From: Drechslerella dactyloides
Lineage: Eukaryota; Ascomycota; Orbiliomycetes; Orbiliales; Orbiliaceae
Direction of reading: 5' to 3'
Length of the DNA stretch: 64,000 nt
Assembly (NCBI GenBank): GCA_020064725.1
Contig: JAGTWJ010000007.1
Span: 744,001-808,000 of the forward strand
Shown: piece after piece, positions 1-12,561 of the stretch
Layout: each line of letters starts with the position of its first letter
Position numbering within the stretch: the stretch's first letter is position 1
Translations under genes and position numbers: made by a program
Notes under the pieces: model-generated
Database searches by the model: none
Seen by the model: only the letters and a program-made list of their open reading frames with translations
Told to the model about the DNA's origin: nothing

Positions 1-1562
1 CCGGCGGGCTTCCTGCTGCTTCAGTCGCGCGGTTATCTCCGGCGCCCGCGAGTTCTCGTTCCGTCCCATTTGTGCCAAGTGCACCTCGTCCGGCCCGTCC
101 GCGATCCGCAGCGTGCGCAGGCCGGCGTACGTTCTCGCCAGCGGGAAGTCCTGGCACACACCGCCGGCGCCGTGGGCTTGTATCGCCTTATCCAGGATAT
201 CGCAGACGGTGCGCGGCACGACGATTTTCGCCATCGCGATTTCCTTCAGCGCGGCCTTGGCGTCGTTGCGGTCAATTTTGTCGGCGGCGTTGAGGACGAC
301 GAGGCGGCAGCTGTCGATTGCGATGCGGGATTCGGCGATCCAGGTGCGGATTGTGCCGTGTTCGCTGATGGGCTTGCCGAAGGTTTGTCGGGCCGGGTCG
401 TTGACGCGCGCGATCATGTGGTCGAGCGCGCGTTCGGCGGCGCCGATGGAGCGCATGCAGTGGTGGATGCGGCCGGGGCCCAGGCGGCCTTGGATGATTT
501 CAAAGCCGCGGCCCTCGCCCAGGACGAGGTTGGATTTGGGCACGCGGACGTTCTCGAACCGGACTTCGGCGTGGCCGTGCGGGGCGTCTGTATACATATC
601 ACGTAGTCAGCAAGGTGTTCCGTCGTAGTGAAGATATGTAGGGCTAGGCTCACCATCGTAGCCGAAGACGGAGAGGGCGCGGACGACGGTGACGCCCGGT
701 GTGCCGGCGGGGACGAGCACGACGGATTGCTGCCGGAACGGGTCCGAGGACGTGTTCTTCTCCGACTTGCACATGACAATGTAGACGGCGCAGCGCGGGT
801 CGCAGGCGCCGCTGGACCACCATTTCTACAGTTCAATCAATATTAGTCGCCGTCTCATATCATGAAAGATGGGGAAGTAAAGGTGTATGGACATACCGTC
901 CCGTTGAGAACGAGGTCGTTGCCGTCCTCACGCATGCGCATGTTGATGTTCCGCGCATCCGAGCTGGCCGCGAACCGCTCCGTCATCAGGAACGCGCTGC
1001 GGATCCGCCCGTCCAGCAGGGGCTCCAGCCAGCGTTTCTTCTGCGCGGCGTCACCGTACTTTGCGAGGACCTCCATGTTGCCCGTGTCCGGGGCGCTGCA
1101 GTTCATCGCCTCGGAGGCGACGTGGCAGCGGCCGAGGATCTCGGCCATCAGGCCGTACTCGAGGTTAGTGAAGCCCGCACCCTCGGAGTAGTGCGTCTTT
1201 GACAGGAACAGGTTCCAAAGGCCCTGGGCTCTGTATCATTGTCAGCTTGTGTCATGCTAGGGAATTTGATATATCGGGATAATACGCACCTGGCCTTCTT
1301 CTTGAGCTCGTCGATGACGGGCGGGTAGGTCTTCCAGCGCAGGGCTGGGTCTTTGGAGATCTGGGCCTCGTAGACCTCGTCGGCGGGAATGCACTCCGTC
1401 TCGACAAAGTGCTCGATCTAGCATATCCATCGTTATCATTGCATTCCGGCGCATCCGACTGTTATACGACAGACTGCGATGGTGGTAGCATACCTTCTTG
1501 AGGTACTCGCGCGCGCGAGGCGACACGCGGTCCTGGACGATGGCTGGGATCTCGAACGGCAT
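1..1562 (-). CDS. Acyl-CoA dehydrogenase family protein (ACAD10/11-like), 3' end off the window
   Basis: Flavin enzyme expected to oxidise an acyl-CoA to the enoyl-CoA. I read five exons on the minus strand: 1494-1562, 1290-1417, 897-1230, 654-825 and 587 down to the window edge. All junctions are GT..AG and keep frame, giving about 430 residues. The start MPFEIPAIVQDRV is the ATG at 1562. Family features seen are MAEILGRC, the FAD/substrate segment FLMTERFAASSDARNI, KWWSSGA at the start of exon 4, FGYD at its end, then DAPHGHAEVRFENVRVP, and the C-terminal IADGPDEVH followed by LAQMGRNE. In relatives from memory the residue after MTE is usually P; here it is R. No cytochrome b5 or kinase fusion is visible. 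Codon use is GC-rich and unmutated although the AT-rich block starts about 2 kb upstream. The exact substrate cannot be read from sequence. Confidence 0.93.
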
Positions 1563-3600
1563 TCTGACGTATGTACGGGTATAGCGGACGGGACGGGATA
1601 TTATCTGACGCGAGCTGGATGCAGCGCAGCAAGCGAGGTTTATAATTACGTTGAGGTTGTTACGTTGCAATGGAAGAAGGTGACAGAGCGCTCGAGACGA
1701 CACGCCGCCTGTATTATATTATATTGTGAACAGCCCCGCGAGTAGTGCAATGCGCTACGTACGACGCTCAACCGAGTTCCGAGAGCTGTAGAAATGCAAC
1801 CGTGCATGAATCCGGGGAATTCAAGCGGTCGTATAAGTAAGATCACGTCGTTTGCGTTCCGCTTGTCGTGCAGGCCTCGGCACGGCGTCGCCGTCGGCTT
1901 AAATTGCGGTGCGACAACCCAAATCTGCCGTCGCATTGTGTACGGCGTTTTAAGGATGCTAGCACATACAACGCGGCGGCGTGTTAACGTTCGAGATGGC
2001 ATGATACTGGTGATGGCCCTGCAATGTTCGTGGCCATCCATGGTTAGCAGAGGGGCCAACGGCTGGTGGTGAGTGAGGGTAGGGCGAATAACGTTATTAC
2101 GGCAGGTGCTGCTCCGCACGCGTCGGCTGAGCCGAGATGCTGCCAGCACTATCGCCACGCACGGTCTGTGATGTCCGTATCGATTGATTCGATTGATTGT
2201 GATATATTTTATCGCAGCCATTCACGAGAATGTTTCCGCACACGTGCACGAGAACGACCGCGAATCAATTCCCGTCCGCGACTTGCGATATTACCATTGG
2301 AATATCATTCCGCGCTTGAACATATACGTATTTGTTCGCGGGACGGCTGTTTTCGTTCACCTGTGGGATCAGAGATATCGATATGAATATATGGCCGCGG
2401 AAGCTGACACGACGAAGCTGACACGACGGCCAGCGGCCGACGATATATCTCGATTTCAATTAGAACATCCGGCAATGAGTCTTGTTGAGTGCATCGTGCT
2501 CAGGCCGACTGTCCGGCCAACTGCGTAGATCAATGGTATGGTGTATGCGTATACGAGTCTGTAAATTTCTCCAGCTGGTGCAGGATGTTGAATATCACAT
2601 CCCAGTATCACAGGCTTATCGCATTTACTTCTACGTATTCAAGGTAAGTTTCAAGACCGATCCGGTTTGATAAATACCACAAATATTATACAAGTGACCA
2701 GCTATATATCTCGACAGTGAGGAATTACGTTCGACAACGAGCCCCGCTGCATGTGAAGTTGTGATATGTTAATATATGGCGGAATGGGTCAAGAAGCCAA
2801 TGGAATCTGCAATTGCAAGCTTGAATTGATCATATCACGGCGATGTGAAAATTGGAAATAACTATACAAATGTGCATATGCATACGTATGAGATACACGT
2901 CGTTTGTGTAGCTTAGGTGTAGTGCCACGTTGGGTACAATGGCCATACCTAGTGGTGTATGTAAGTGTACACTAGGGATTCAAATGGCTGTCTCCTTCGC
3001 GGACGCCCCGGATTTATCGGATATTCACGCATGGTACACAGTGGCAGTTATGATACCCACGTTGCAGCTCCAGCTTTCGATGGCATGTCTCGGTCGTTGT
3101 AGTATTTTTATACGGCTACTGGAATCATGATCAGGTCAGATTGGTCTCGCAAGCCAAATCCACACAGTTCCAGGTTAGATCGATCGTAGGTATATATATA
3201 TAAACGTATATTAGGAGCAACAGGGTGGCAATGCACGCGATGAATGGTCGTCGTTAGACAAGTTTCCAACCGTAATCCTGGCGCTGGCTGGTTCTCAGGA
3301 TTTGAAGCCTAGCAGGTTAACTCCATAGACTGGTATATCCTGAATTCTGCAACGGACAGGGAGTGCAGACCAGCACAGCGGTTGACTCGAGCTTTAGTTT
3401 AATTTGCGAGACCATGTAGGCCGTAGAGACAACATGTACCGACAGCTGACTTTAGTATCATGACGAGCGGCACGAGTCGCTGGACTTGAGTCTGCATGGT
3501 AGCTTTAGGCTGGAGTAAGTTTCGGTCGTCCGCATTGCGAGATCTTTTGAATGCTGGTGAAAGTTTATAAGAGCAAGCTCAAGCTGCTCGTATGCGGATA
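1563..3600. other. Intergenic region upstream of the acyl-CoA dehydrogenase
   Basis: Ordinary mixed-composition DNA between the dehydrogenase start and the AT-rich block. Open frames on both strands here overlap one another, have no family resemblance I recognise and lack clear splice structure, so I call no gene. The GC content falls gradually from about 1,750 and collapses near 3,600, where the RIP-type block begins. Confidence 0.6.
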
Positions 3601-4700
3601 TCATCTGCAAATAAGTACTTACCTTATTTACTTACCTTGTGAAATTGAGCCTATAAAGGCAGGCTTGGGTATCCTATTTTAATAGTTTAAAAACCCTGTT
3701 TGGGTAATAAATTTATATTTAGTGAAATGTATATTTTTTTAAAAAAAATGGGGTTTACCCTATTTTATCTTTTTTTTTATTTGTTTATTAATTTTAAATT
3801 CTATGTTTTCTAAATATATTGTTATTTAGTTTTTAACCTATTAATACTTATTTGATAAGGATCTTAAATATAGTTACTATTAATTAATATTTAAAATAAT
3901 TTATAGATTAATATTTTTTTATAAACATCAGCAAAAAAAAGTGTTGTTGTTGTGGTCATCTGACAATATAATGATTGTGATAACTTCTTTATGTCTAGGG
4001 TTATCTAGATAATAATTTTAAAAAATTTATCTTAGATAATAAAAATTTATAAATATTTTTGATAATAAATTTTATATAATATTAATTTATTAAAAATTAT
4101 TATCTAAGATAATTAAAATATAATATTATTATAAATAATATATATTTGTTATTAGTTTTAATAAATATTTAAATTTATTATTTTAGATTATAATTAAAAA
4201 TTATTATTATAAATATTATATTTATATTATTATTATTAATTGATATTATAGATTATAATTAATTAAATAAATATTTATAATAAATTTATTATAATTATTT
4301 ATAAATATTTTATATTTTTTGAAGTATAATATATAAAAATAATAATTAATTTTTAAATTTTATAAAATATAATTTAATATAAGAAAGATTTAAAATATTT
4401 ATTTAATAATATAATAAAATAGTTAATATATTGTTTTTATATTTAAAATTAATAATAAATTAAAATAAAATAAAAAATATATTTTATAAAAAGTTTTTTA
4501 GTTTATTAAAAATATTTTAATAAAATTATTAAAAATATTTTAATAAAATTATTAAATAATTTTTAATAATTATTTCTAGATATTAATTGATTATTTTTTA
4601 TAGAAAAATTTCTATAAAAATTTAATATATAATTTTGTAATATTATTAATAAAAATATTTAATAGATAAATTATAGTTATTTAAAGTTTTATCTTAAATA
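3600..4700. other. AT-rich RIP-eroded DNA left of LTR A
   Basis: Almost pure A/T sequence with no surviving reading frame. There are several short inverted AT repeats around TTATCTAGATAATAA (about 4,000-4,120), but no recognisable transposon end. It is probably an older, unidentifiable repeat. The switch from normal composition occurs within about 100 bp near 3,600-3,680. Confidence 0.5.
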
Positions 4701-5313
4701 TGTTATGGGATAACAGCGCAGCACCCGAATATCCTGTGCAGACCAGATTCTTATACCAACACCCAGTCCATCTAGTATATAAAGTAAGAGTATATCTATA
4801 TATTTTGTAGATTAAACTCCTATATTAGATATATATTTATATAAGTATATCTTATATAAATATCAGAATTATATAAAATATATTATTATATAAAAAAATA
4901 ATTTATATTATTTTTTTCTCAAAACAAAAGCTATTATAATAAGTCAGAGTATGTGATAAAGTTGTGGATTATAGATTATAGATTAATTTTTAATAAAATT
5001 ATAAACTATAAGCTATTTAAATAATATATTAATATATTTTTATTATTTTATATATTAAATATTATATATTTAATTAATCTATTTTATTAATTAATTAATA
5101 ATTTTTTTTTAAACTTTATTAGTTAATATTTAAATTATAGTATCTTAATAGATAGTTTATTTTATTATTATTATTATATATTTTATTTTAATAATTATTA
5201 TTATATTTAATATATACTTATCTTTTTTTATTAAAAACTTATATAGTAGTGATTGAGAGTTAAAAATTTTAAAATAAAATGTGTTTAATCTGGTTTTAGA
5301 TTAAAATATAATA
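4701..5313 (+). repeat. LTR of gypsy copy A (5' LTR)
   Basis: Starts TGTTATGGGATAACAGCGC and ends at the mutated equivalent of GAAGTGTAACA. The first 75 bp or so are nearly unmutated; the rest is AT-rich. It aligns with the LTRs at 28,926 and 59,002 and with the minus-strand LTR ending at 18,018. The polarity and the retroelement-like sequence on its right make it a 5' LTR. No matching 3' LTR for this copy was found. Confidence 0.85.
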
Positions 5314-8300
5314 CTTTAATTGATTATTTTTAGTAAATAAAAAAAAATAATAAATATATAATAATTCCCAATACAACTTATAAATTCTCTATAATATATA
5401 AAGATAATATAGAATTCTATAATATAAAACTACAAAAATAGTTTATAGATAATAATAATTTTAAATTAATATTTAATAATAAAAACAAAGAATATAAAAG
5501 ATTTGTTAATAATTTTTATATTTTAAGAATATATAAATAAAAAATAATTATAATAATAATTTAAATAATATTATATATATAAAAAAATAATAATATAATA
5601 GACCCTAATCTTTTTAAATTAATTAGTAAATATATAAATAATTTATAAAAACACTAAAATAAATTGATAGTAAACATCAGAATATAAATTTTAAAAGAAA
5701 TAAATAGTACTATAACAGAAATAGAAAACAATATTAAATAAAGACCAAAACAAAGCCTTGAAGTAATATAGTAAGAAATATTTGTAAAATATTAATAATA
5801 TATATAAATAGTTTTAACAACAATTAATAATATTAAAACAATTATATTAAAAATTTTTAAAAAAACAGTAAAATACACTAAAACCCCAGCTAGCACCTAG
5901 ATAAGTAATATTATTATTTAAAACCTTACACCACTTACCCAATCTTAATTCACACCAACCAGTAGATTAGGGACCCAAGAAAATAAAACTATAACTACCT
6001 TCACAACAATACCTAATAAAATACTAAAAATAAAAAACCTAATTAGGTATAAAAGACAACCTAAGAAACTTAATCAATTTCTCAACCAGCTTAATAACCA
6101 TTTTTTTTTCTATTCTAAATAATTCACCTCAAAATAATATAAAATCCACTTTATAAGAATATACCTCAAAAGAAACACTCTCAATATCTACCTAACTTAT
6201 AAACAGATATAACGTGCGCGATAAGCGACCGGGCCGGACAAGCGACTGGGCCACACACGCTGTCTATGCACCTTCTCTCTCCATCATCAGCACACACCAC
6301 TACCACTACTGCAATGGCTGCCTCTATGACTAAATCCTATATTATTTTAGCTTCTGAAGTTTTTAAAAAAGATGAAAATTTAAATATTTGGGCTGCTGTA
6401 AAGTTATATAGTGTTTTTAAAACTATCTTCATTTACTAATATAGTGGCTACATTACAAAAGTAGATAACCATCTTAAATTATGGAATTTTATGTAGTTAG
6501 AAGAAAATATTATTATTTAATATATATTTAAACTATATATATACTTTTTTCACCTTAGGTTTAATAATGTAGAAGATATGGCCAACTAGCTGCTGTTGAT
6601 GTATAGTAGTAATAATATATGATATATTAGTAAGAGATAAGCTAATAATTTTATTAAACACTACCCAAAACTATAAATATATTTATCTAAGAAATATGAT
6701 TATTAACAAATAAAATACAAAAATCCTATATTTATTAGTAAATAATTCTAGTTAATAGAGACTATGAAATATAAGTACAGTATTATAGACAGTGATATCT
6801 ATAACTTTAATAAAATAAACTTTATAATAGGTATAATATCTATAACTACTGTTGTTACAGGTATAAAAATACATAATAAGATAAAACTAGCATAGTTTGG
6901 GAATTATAAATAGGTAATAGTTATTTAGGGGATAAAGATAGAAAGTTATATAGTATTACTATTTATTATCCTTGTTGGGTAATATTATCTAGTAAATTAG
7001 TATATAGGAACAAAACTACTAAAGGACTGGGTGGTTATATTTTTTAATAATAACTAGATAATAAATAAACTAGTTTTTAAGTGGTTAAAATATTTTGACA
7101 AATTTATAGTGCAGTGTTATATTTTAGACTACTGGCTCTTAGTTTTAAATAGTTATAAAAGTTATTATTTAGTTGTTTTTGAGTTTTATTATTAAAAATA
7201 TAAAATTATTATAATTTATATGTTATTGTATTCTTTATATCTTTTTTAGTTATTGGATATTGGCTGCTTTAGGCTATTAAAATAAATATATAATTATTAA
7301 ATAGAAAACTTAATATATATATATATTAATTATATTTTTAAGTTAGAGTTTCTTTCTGGATTCTATAAAATATTTATTACTATAATAATATTAAAAAATA
7401 TATGTAGTAGCTTTATTAGTGCTGGTATTATGCTTTATAATCCTAATAGAATTCTATCAAAACTAGATATACAATTACTAGTAGTTATATTAATGAATTT
7501 ATATCTAAATACTGTGAATGTAGTTGTTATTTGGATAATAAAGACATTATTAAACCCAACAAAAACTAACCTACAAGCAGGTTTAATTAAAAATTAAATT
7601 ATCTAATATCAGATCAGTTCTCCTATATTACTACTAGTTGTTGTAAATTAACTATCTAAAAAAACATAAACAATAATATACCAAATAATACTTATATATA
7701 CAGAAAACACAATACTCCATTCTGCAAATAAACTACTAAGTAAGCGCTAGAAACTAAAAAAATAGCATATATAATATAGAGATATACTTACTATATACTA
7801 AACTAATAAACTAATATATAATAATATTGTAAATAATATAGTTATACTATTAATACCCTTAAAACACTAATATATTTTTTAGCCAAAAACTACTACTATA
7901 TATATATATTATTATAATAACTATGACAAGCTTAGCTATAATATTTAAATATATTAATAGACATCTTTAAAATCCAAATAAATAATTTCCCAGCCCCAAG
8001 CCAGGAAATTAAGTATTGGTAGCAGTATAACTAGTAATTTTATTAGGGTGGGGTAGCAAGGTGGCCCGGTCACTTGTCCGGCTCGGTCGCTTATCGTGCA
8101 CGTTATAAGAAAACCCCAAAAAAAAACCATAAAACATAAATCCTTAAAATTAACAAAATCTTTAGCACTTTCCAAGAATTTATAAACTTTCTCAAATAAA
8201 AATATAAATATAAAAATAAAATTAAAAAAATCTTCAAAAAACTTAACCAATTTAAATAAACAAAATCAATATAATCCTATTTCTAATAATTTAATTAATA

Positions 8301-11300
8301 TATACTTTTTACTAAATATAATAACAATATTCTATTTTATAGAACTAGGAAAAGCCTTAAATCTAATCTAAAAATAAAAATCATTAAATAGAAACTCTTA
8401 AAAAAGAAAATAATTTACTATAAAATATAAATTATAGTTATTGAACTAGATAATATATTATACTAGTCTCAAAAGAACTCACTACAAAAGAAATTGTATT
8501 ATAATTTAAATAAATACTATTTTAATAAATATATTAAAAAATTTTAGTAAAATTAAACTTAAATTAGAAAAACATCTTAAAAACCAAACAAAATCTATAA
8601 ACTAGAACCTATAGACTTTAATATAATATAATACTAGAAATCTAAAAAATCCAACATACCACTCTACTACTAGTATAATAAAATAGAACATATTAAATAA
8701 GATTATCTTAAAAATAAAAAAAAAAGAAATTTCTAAAAATGATTTTATTAAGAAAAACAACTTAAAATAATAAAATAATTATTTATCTTTAAGAATTTTA
8801 ACACAATAACAAATAAAATATAGAAATATATATATTTAAAATTAGATTAATCTAGTACTAGAATATTGTTTAAAAAATTAATATAACTATTAAATAAAAT
8901 TTTATTTTATTTATTAATATTTAATTAAAAGAAAATAAATTTAATTAATTATAAAGTAATTTTGTATCTAAAATCTATATAATTTACTAAAAAAATTTAA
9001 ATAGATATTTATAGGAGAAATATTAGATAAATATAAAAATCTTTATAAAAGTAATTTAAATAGTATTTATTTTTATTATATCTTTGGTTTAGTTTAATTA
9101 ATTATAATAAAAATTAATCTCTAGAAATTTTAAAAATTACAACAATAAATATTATACTAAGTAAAAATAGTAGAAAAAAATAATTAATAATAATATAAAA
9201 AAATTAATCTTATAAATAATTTTTTTTTAATAATATACTTAAATTTATAAATTCTAGATTTATATTAAATATAAACTTAATATATTTATAAGAAAATAAA
9301 CTATCTATAGAATATTTAAAACTAATATTTACTAAAACTATTAGTAGTAACTAAAATATAATATTATTAAATATTAATATATTAAAGATAAAATATAAAA
9401 CTATTTTTAATTATATTAAAAATCTATCTATTATTATATAATTATTTTTTATAATTAGTATTTTATTAATTAATAAGAAACCTACTAGCTTTAGAATAAA
9501 AATAAAAAAAATTTATCTTAGTATAATTTTAATAATAAAAAATATTTTTTTAATAATATAAGATATTTTTTTTATAAAGAATAAAAATATTATTTTTGTT
9601 AGTAAAATAATGTTAATATTTAATTATATAGATATTTTAATCTATATAATAATTATTATAATGAATAAGTATATTAATACCACTACTTTCTATATTTTAA
9701 CTATATTTAAAAAAGATTATTTAAAGAAATCTTTGATACTTTTAAATATAACTACTATATTAGATATTTTAAAATATGGATGGAATATTATATATATATT
9801 TATAATACTACCAAATAAAAAAAATAAAAAGAAATCATAGAAATATGATAAACTAATAAATATACTTTAGTAATAATTAAAGAATTTATATATATATACT
9901 AGAATAATATAAGAATACACAAAAAACTAATAAATAATAATAATAATTTAGAGAAAATGGAATATATTATTAATAGTAAATTTGAAGAACTATTATATAT
10001 ATTTTATATAATTTGTATTTTAACTTTTAAAATTTTTAAAGATTGGGAAAAATATTCTAAGGATTGTTTTAATTAAAAATATTATAATAGAACCCTAAAA
10101 ACCAAAACTGGATACTTTTATGAAAACTGTATATATTATTTTAAAATTTATAAACAAAAACTATAATATAACTGCTGATATTTAATAAGAAAAGGATTAA
10201 TTTATTGCTTAAAATGCTTTTGTAATTTTAATAAATTTAAAAATTATAGATAATATATCAGATAATACTATAAATAAAAAAAAAATTAATATTTTTGTTG
10301 GAAATGTTTTAGGAATAATTTTATTAGTTAGTAGGATGAAGAGAAATATATGGAATAATATCCTAAGAAAATATAACAAAAAGCAGTTAACAACCTAAAT
10401 TATGAATTAAAAAACTAGATATGCTTTAGAATTAATAAGAGTATACTGAGGTGAAAGATCTAAGTCTTTAATAAAGAAAGCTTATTCTTATCTTATTAAT
10501 TTTCAAAAATCTTATAAAAATCTTGGTAGATAATAGAGTAGAAAAAAATTATATCTTTATTATAATAATATAAAAATATTAATTTAGAATATAATAAAAA
10601 TCTAATATTTACTAAATTACTATTTTTTTATATTAAATTTTAAAAAAAGTTATTTAGGAAATAACTCTTAAACTATTTATTAATAGATATTTAGAAAAAT
10701 ATATTATTAATATTTTAAATTTTTTAAAAGATATTTTGCTAGTTTTTAGATTTTTATAGCTAATAAAATATAATTTTAATATTAATTAAAAAAAAGAAGA
10801 AATTATTTTTAATAATTATAATTACTAGAAAATTGTTAAAATATAATTAATTAATAGAAATATTTTAAAAGAAATCTACTTGTAATTTATAATATATTTA
10901 TTTAAAAAAAAAATTAGAAATAGATATAAATATAAATTAAAAATATTATAATGAGTATAGATTTAAACTAAAAAACTATATATAATAGTTAAAATATTAG
11001 ATATCTCTAAATAGATATTTAAAAAAAGAAAAAATATCTTCTAATCTATATTAAAAAGATAAATCTTATTAAAAATTAACTTATTTAAATATTTGATATT
11101 TTTATAAGAAAAAACCTAATTAAAATTTATATTTATTTATAAATATATTAATTAAAAAATAGTAATATTCTATAAATATATTAAGAAAAATCTTAAAATA
11201 AGATATATATAACTTTTTAATTTATTAATAGAATATCCTATTTTATTTATAAAAAAAAAAAATTCAAATAAATTATAAATTTATATTAATTATTAAACTC

Positions 11301-11489
11301 TTAATATAATCACTATTAAAAATAGAAGATCTTTACTTTTTATTAATAAATTCTTTAATAAAATATTAAATATTATAATTTATACAAAACTTAACCTTAC
11401 TAATATATACTATAATATTAGAATTAACTCTAGAAAAGAATAAAAAACTATTTTTAAAATTAGATATAAATTATTTAAATATCTAATTA
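5314..11489 (+). mobile_element. Internal region of gypsy retroelement copy A (RIP-degraded, incomplete)
   Basis: Follows LTR A and aligns collinearly with copy C (59,702 to about 63,849) once the pogo insertion at 6,212-8,103 is removed. It contains the leader, gag region and the start of reverse transcriptase: around 11,244-11,460 a mutated form of the gypsy segment APVLFVKKKDG...YRALN can be followed. All frames are closed by TAA/TAG codons. The copy stops at the foldback element at 11,490; the sequence beyond is not its continuation but the minus-oriented copy Q. The rest of pol and the 3' LTR of A are therefore missing. Confidence 0.8.
6212..8103 (+). mobile_element. Fot1/pogo-like DNA transposon, 1,892 bp, dead
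   Basis: Flanked by the TA target dinucleotide (6,210-6,211 and 8,104-8,105) inside gypsy copy A; copy C has the empty site near 60,585. The terminal inverted repeats begin ACGTGCGCGATAAGCGACC. They carry two tandem copies of AAGCGACYGGGCC separated by GGAC. The plus-strand transposase starts near 6,314 (MAASMTKSYIILASE, then NIWAAVKLY, the Psq-type helix-turn-helix seen in the relatives here). The rest is stop-ridden and AT-rich, as expected after RIP. The outer 130 bp on the left and 65 bp on the right have kept normal composition. Confidence 0.9.
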
Positions 11490-12561
11490 ACGTATTCCAC
11501 AAGCGAGCGAACATCCCAAGCGAGCGAACACCCCCCCAGCCCACCAAAAACCTTTTTATTAATATATTAATAAATATTTATTATAAAATTATAGAAAAAT
11601 TACTTCTTTAAATAATAGTTTAAAATAATCTAATTAGTATTTTTTTTATTTTTTAATATTAATATTAAATTAATAATAATTATTTTAAATATTGTTAAAA
11701 ACAACACATTTTTTTATTGTTTGACTCTAAATATCTAAATAATTTACGAACGAAAATCTTTAAAAATTAAAAATCTAATAAATAATGATATAATCTAGGC
11801 CTGTTTAAAGCTACTATTTATAATAATAAAAATTAAGTTCTAGAAACTCTGCTAAAGTTGGCACAACACACTAACTATTTTTTTAAAATAATTATACATA
11901 AATATAATTAAAAAAATTAAAAAAATAAATTTGAATTTAATATATTAAAACTTTTTTATTTTTATTTTTTTAATTTTTTTTTATATATTATATAATTTAA
12001 TATCAATATTTTTAATTTTTATAATAAAATTTTATAAAAAATTGAATTTTTATTAAAAAAATTTAAAAAAAATTATAAAATAAAATATTAATTTACTTTA
12101 ATTTAAAAAAAAATTTTAGGATTTTTTTTATTATATTTTTATATATAATTATAATAAAAAATAGCTAGTGTGTAGTCAGTGTGTTGTGCTAACTTTAGCA
12201 AAATCTATAAATCTTAATTTTTAATATAATAGATAGAGGTTTTGTACAGGCCTAGATTATATATTTATTTAATAGATTTCTTATTTTTAAAGATTTTTAT
12301 TTATATATAATAAAGATATTTACTGGCAAACACTTAAGATTATATGCTGTTTTTTAAAAATTTTAAATTAATTATTATTAATTTATTTTTATATTTAAAA
12401 AATGTAAAAAAATATAATGAATTGATTTTAATTTATATTAGTTGAAAGATATTTTTTTTATAATTTTTTAAGAGATATTAATTAGAATATTAATAAAAAG
12501 GTTTTGGTGGGGTGTTGGGGTGTTCGCTCACTTGGGGTGTTCGCTCGCTTGTGGAATACGT
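11490..12561. mobile_element. Foldback (palindromic) TA-targeting element, copy 1, 1,072 bp
   Basis: Begins ACGTATTCCACAAGCGAGCG and ends with its reverse complement, next to TA on each side (11,488-11,489 and 12,562-12,563). The inverted repeat does not stop at the tips. Inner blocks such as CTAGGCCTGT (left) and ACAGGCCTAG (right), or GTTGGCACAACACACT and GTGTGTTGTGCTAAC, pair in register towards the centre near 12,010, so the whole element can fold back. No coding capacity. The tip resembles the pogo TIRs here, with a duplicated AAGCGAGCGAACAYCCC. Unlike copy 2, its two flanks come from different retroelement copies. Confidence 0.9.

Noticed and set aside
1646..2221. 191-codon minus-strand frame upstream of the dehydrogenase
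   Set aside because: No recognisable domain, low-quality composition and overlapping frames on the other strand; no splice or start evidence.
9610..9840. 76-codon open frame in the AT-rich block
   Set aside because: Almost only Ile/Asn/Lys/Tyr/Leu codons in mutated gypsy sequence that aligns with non-coding relics in the other copies; a by-product of A/T enrichment.
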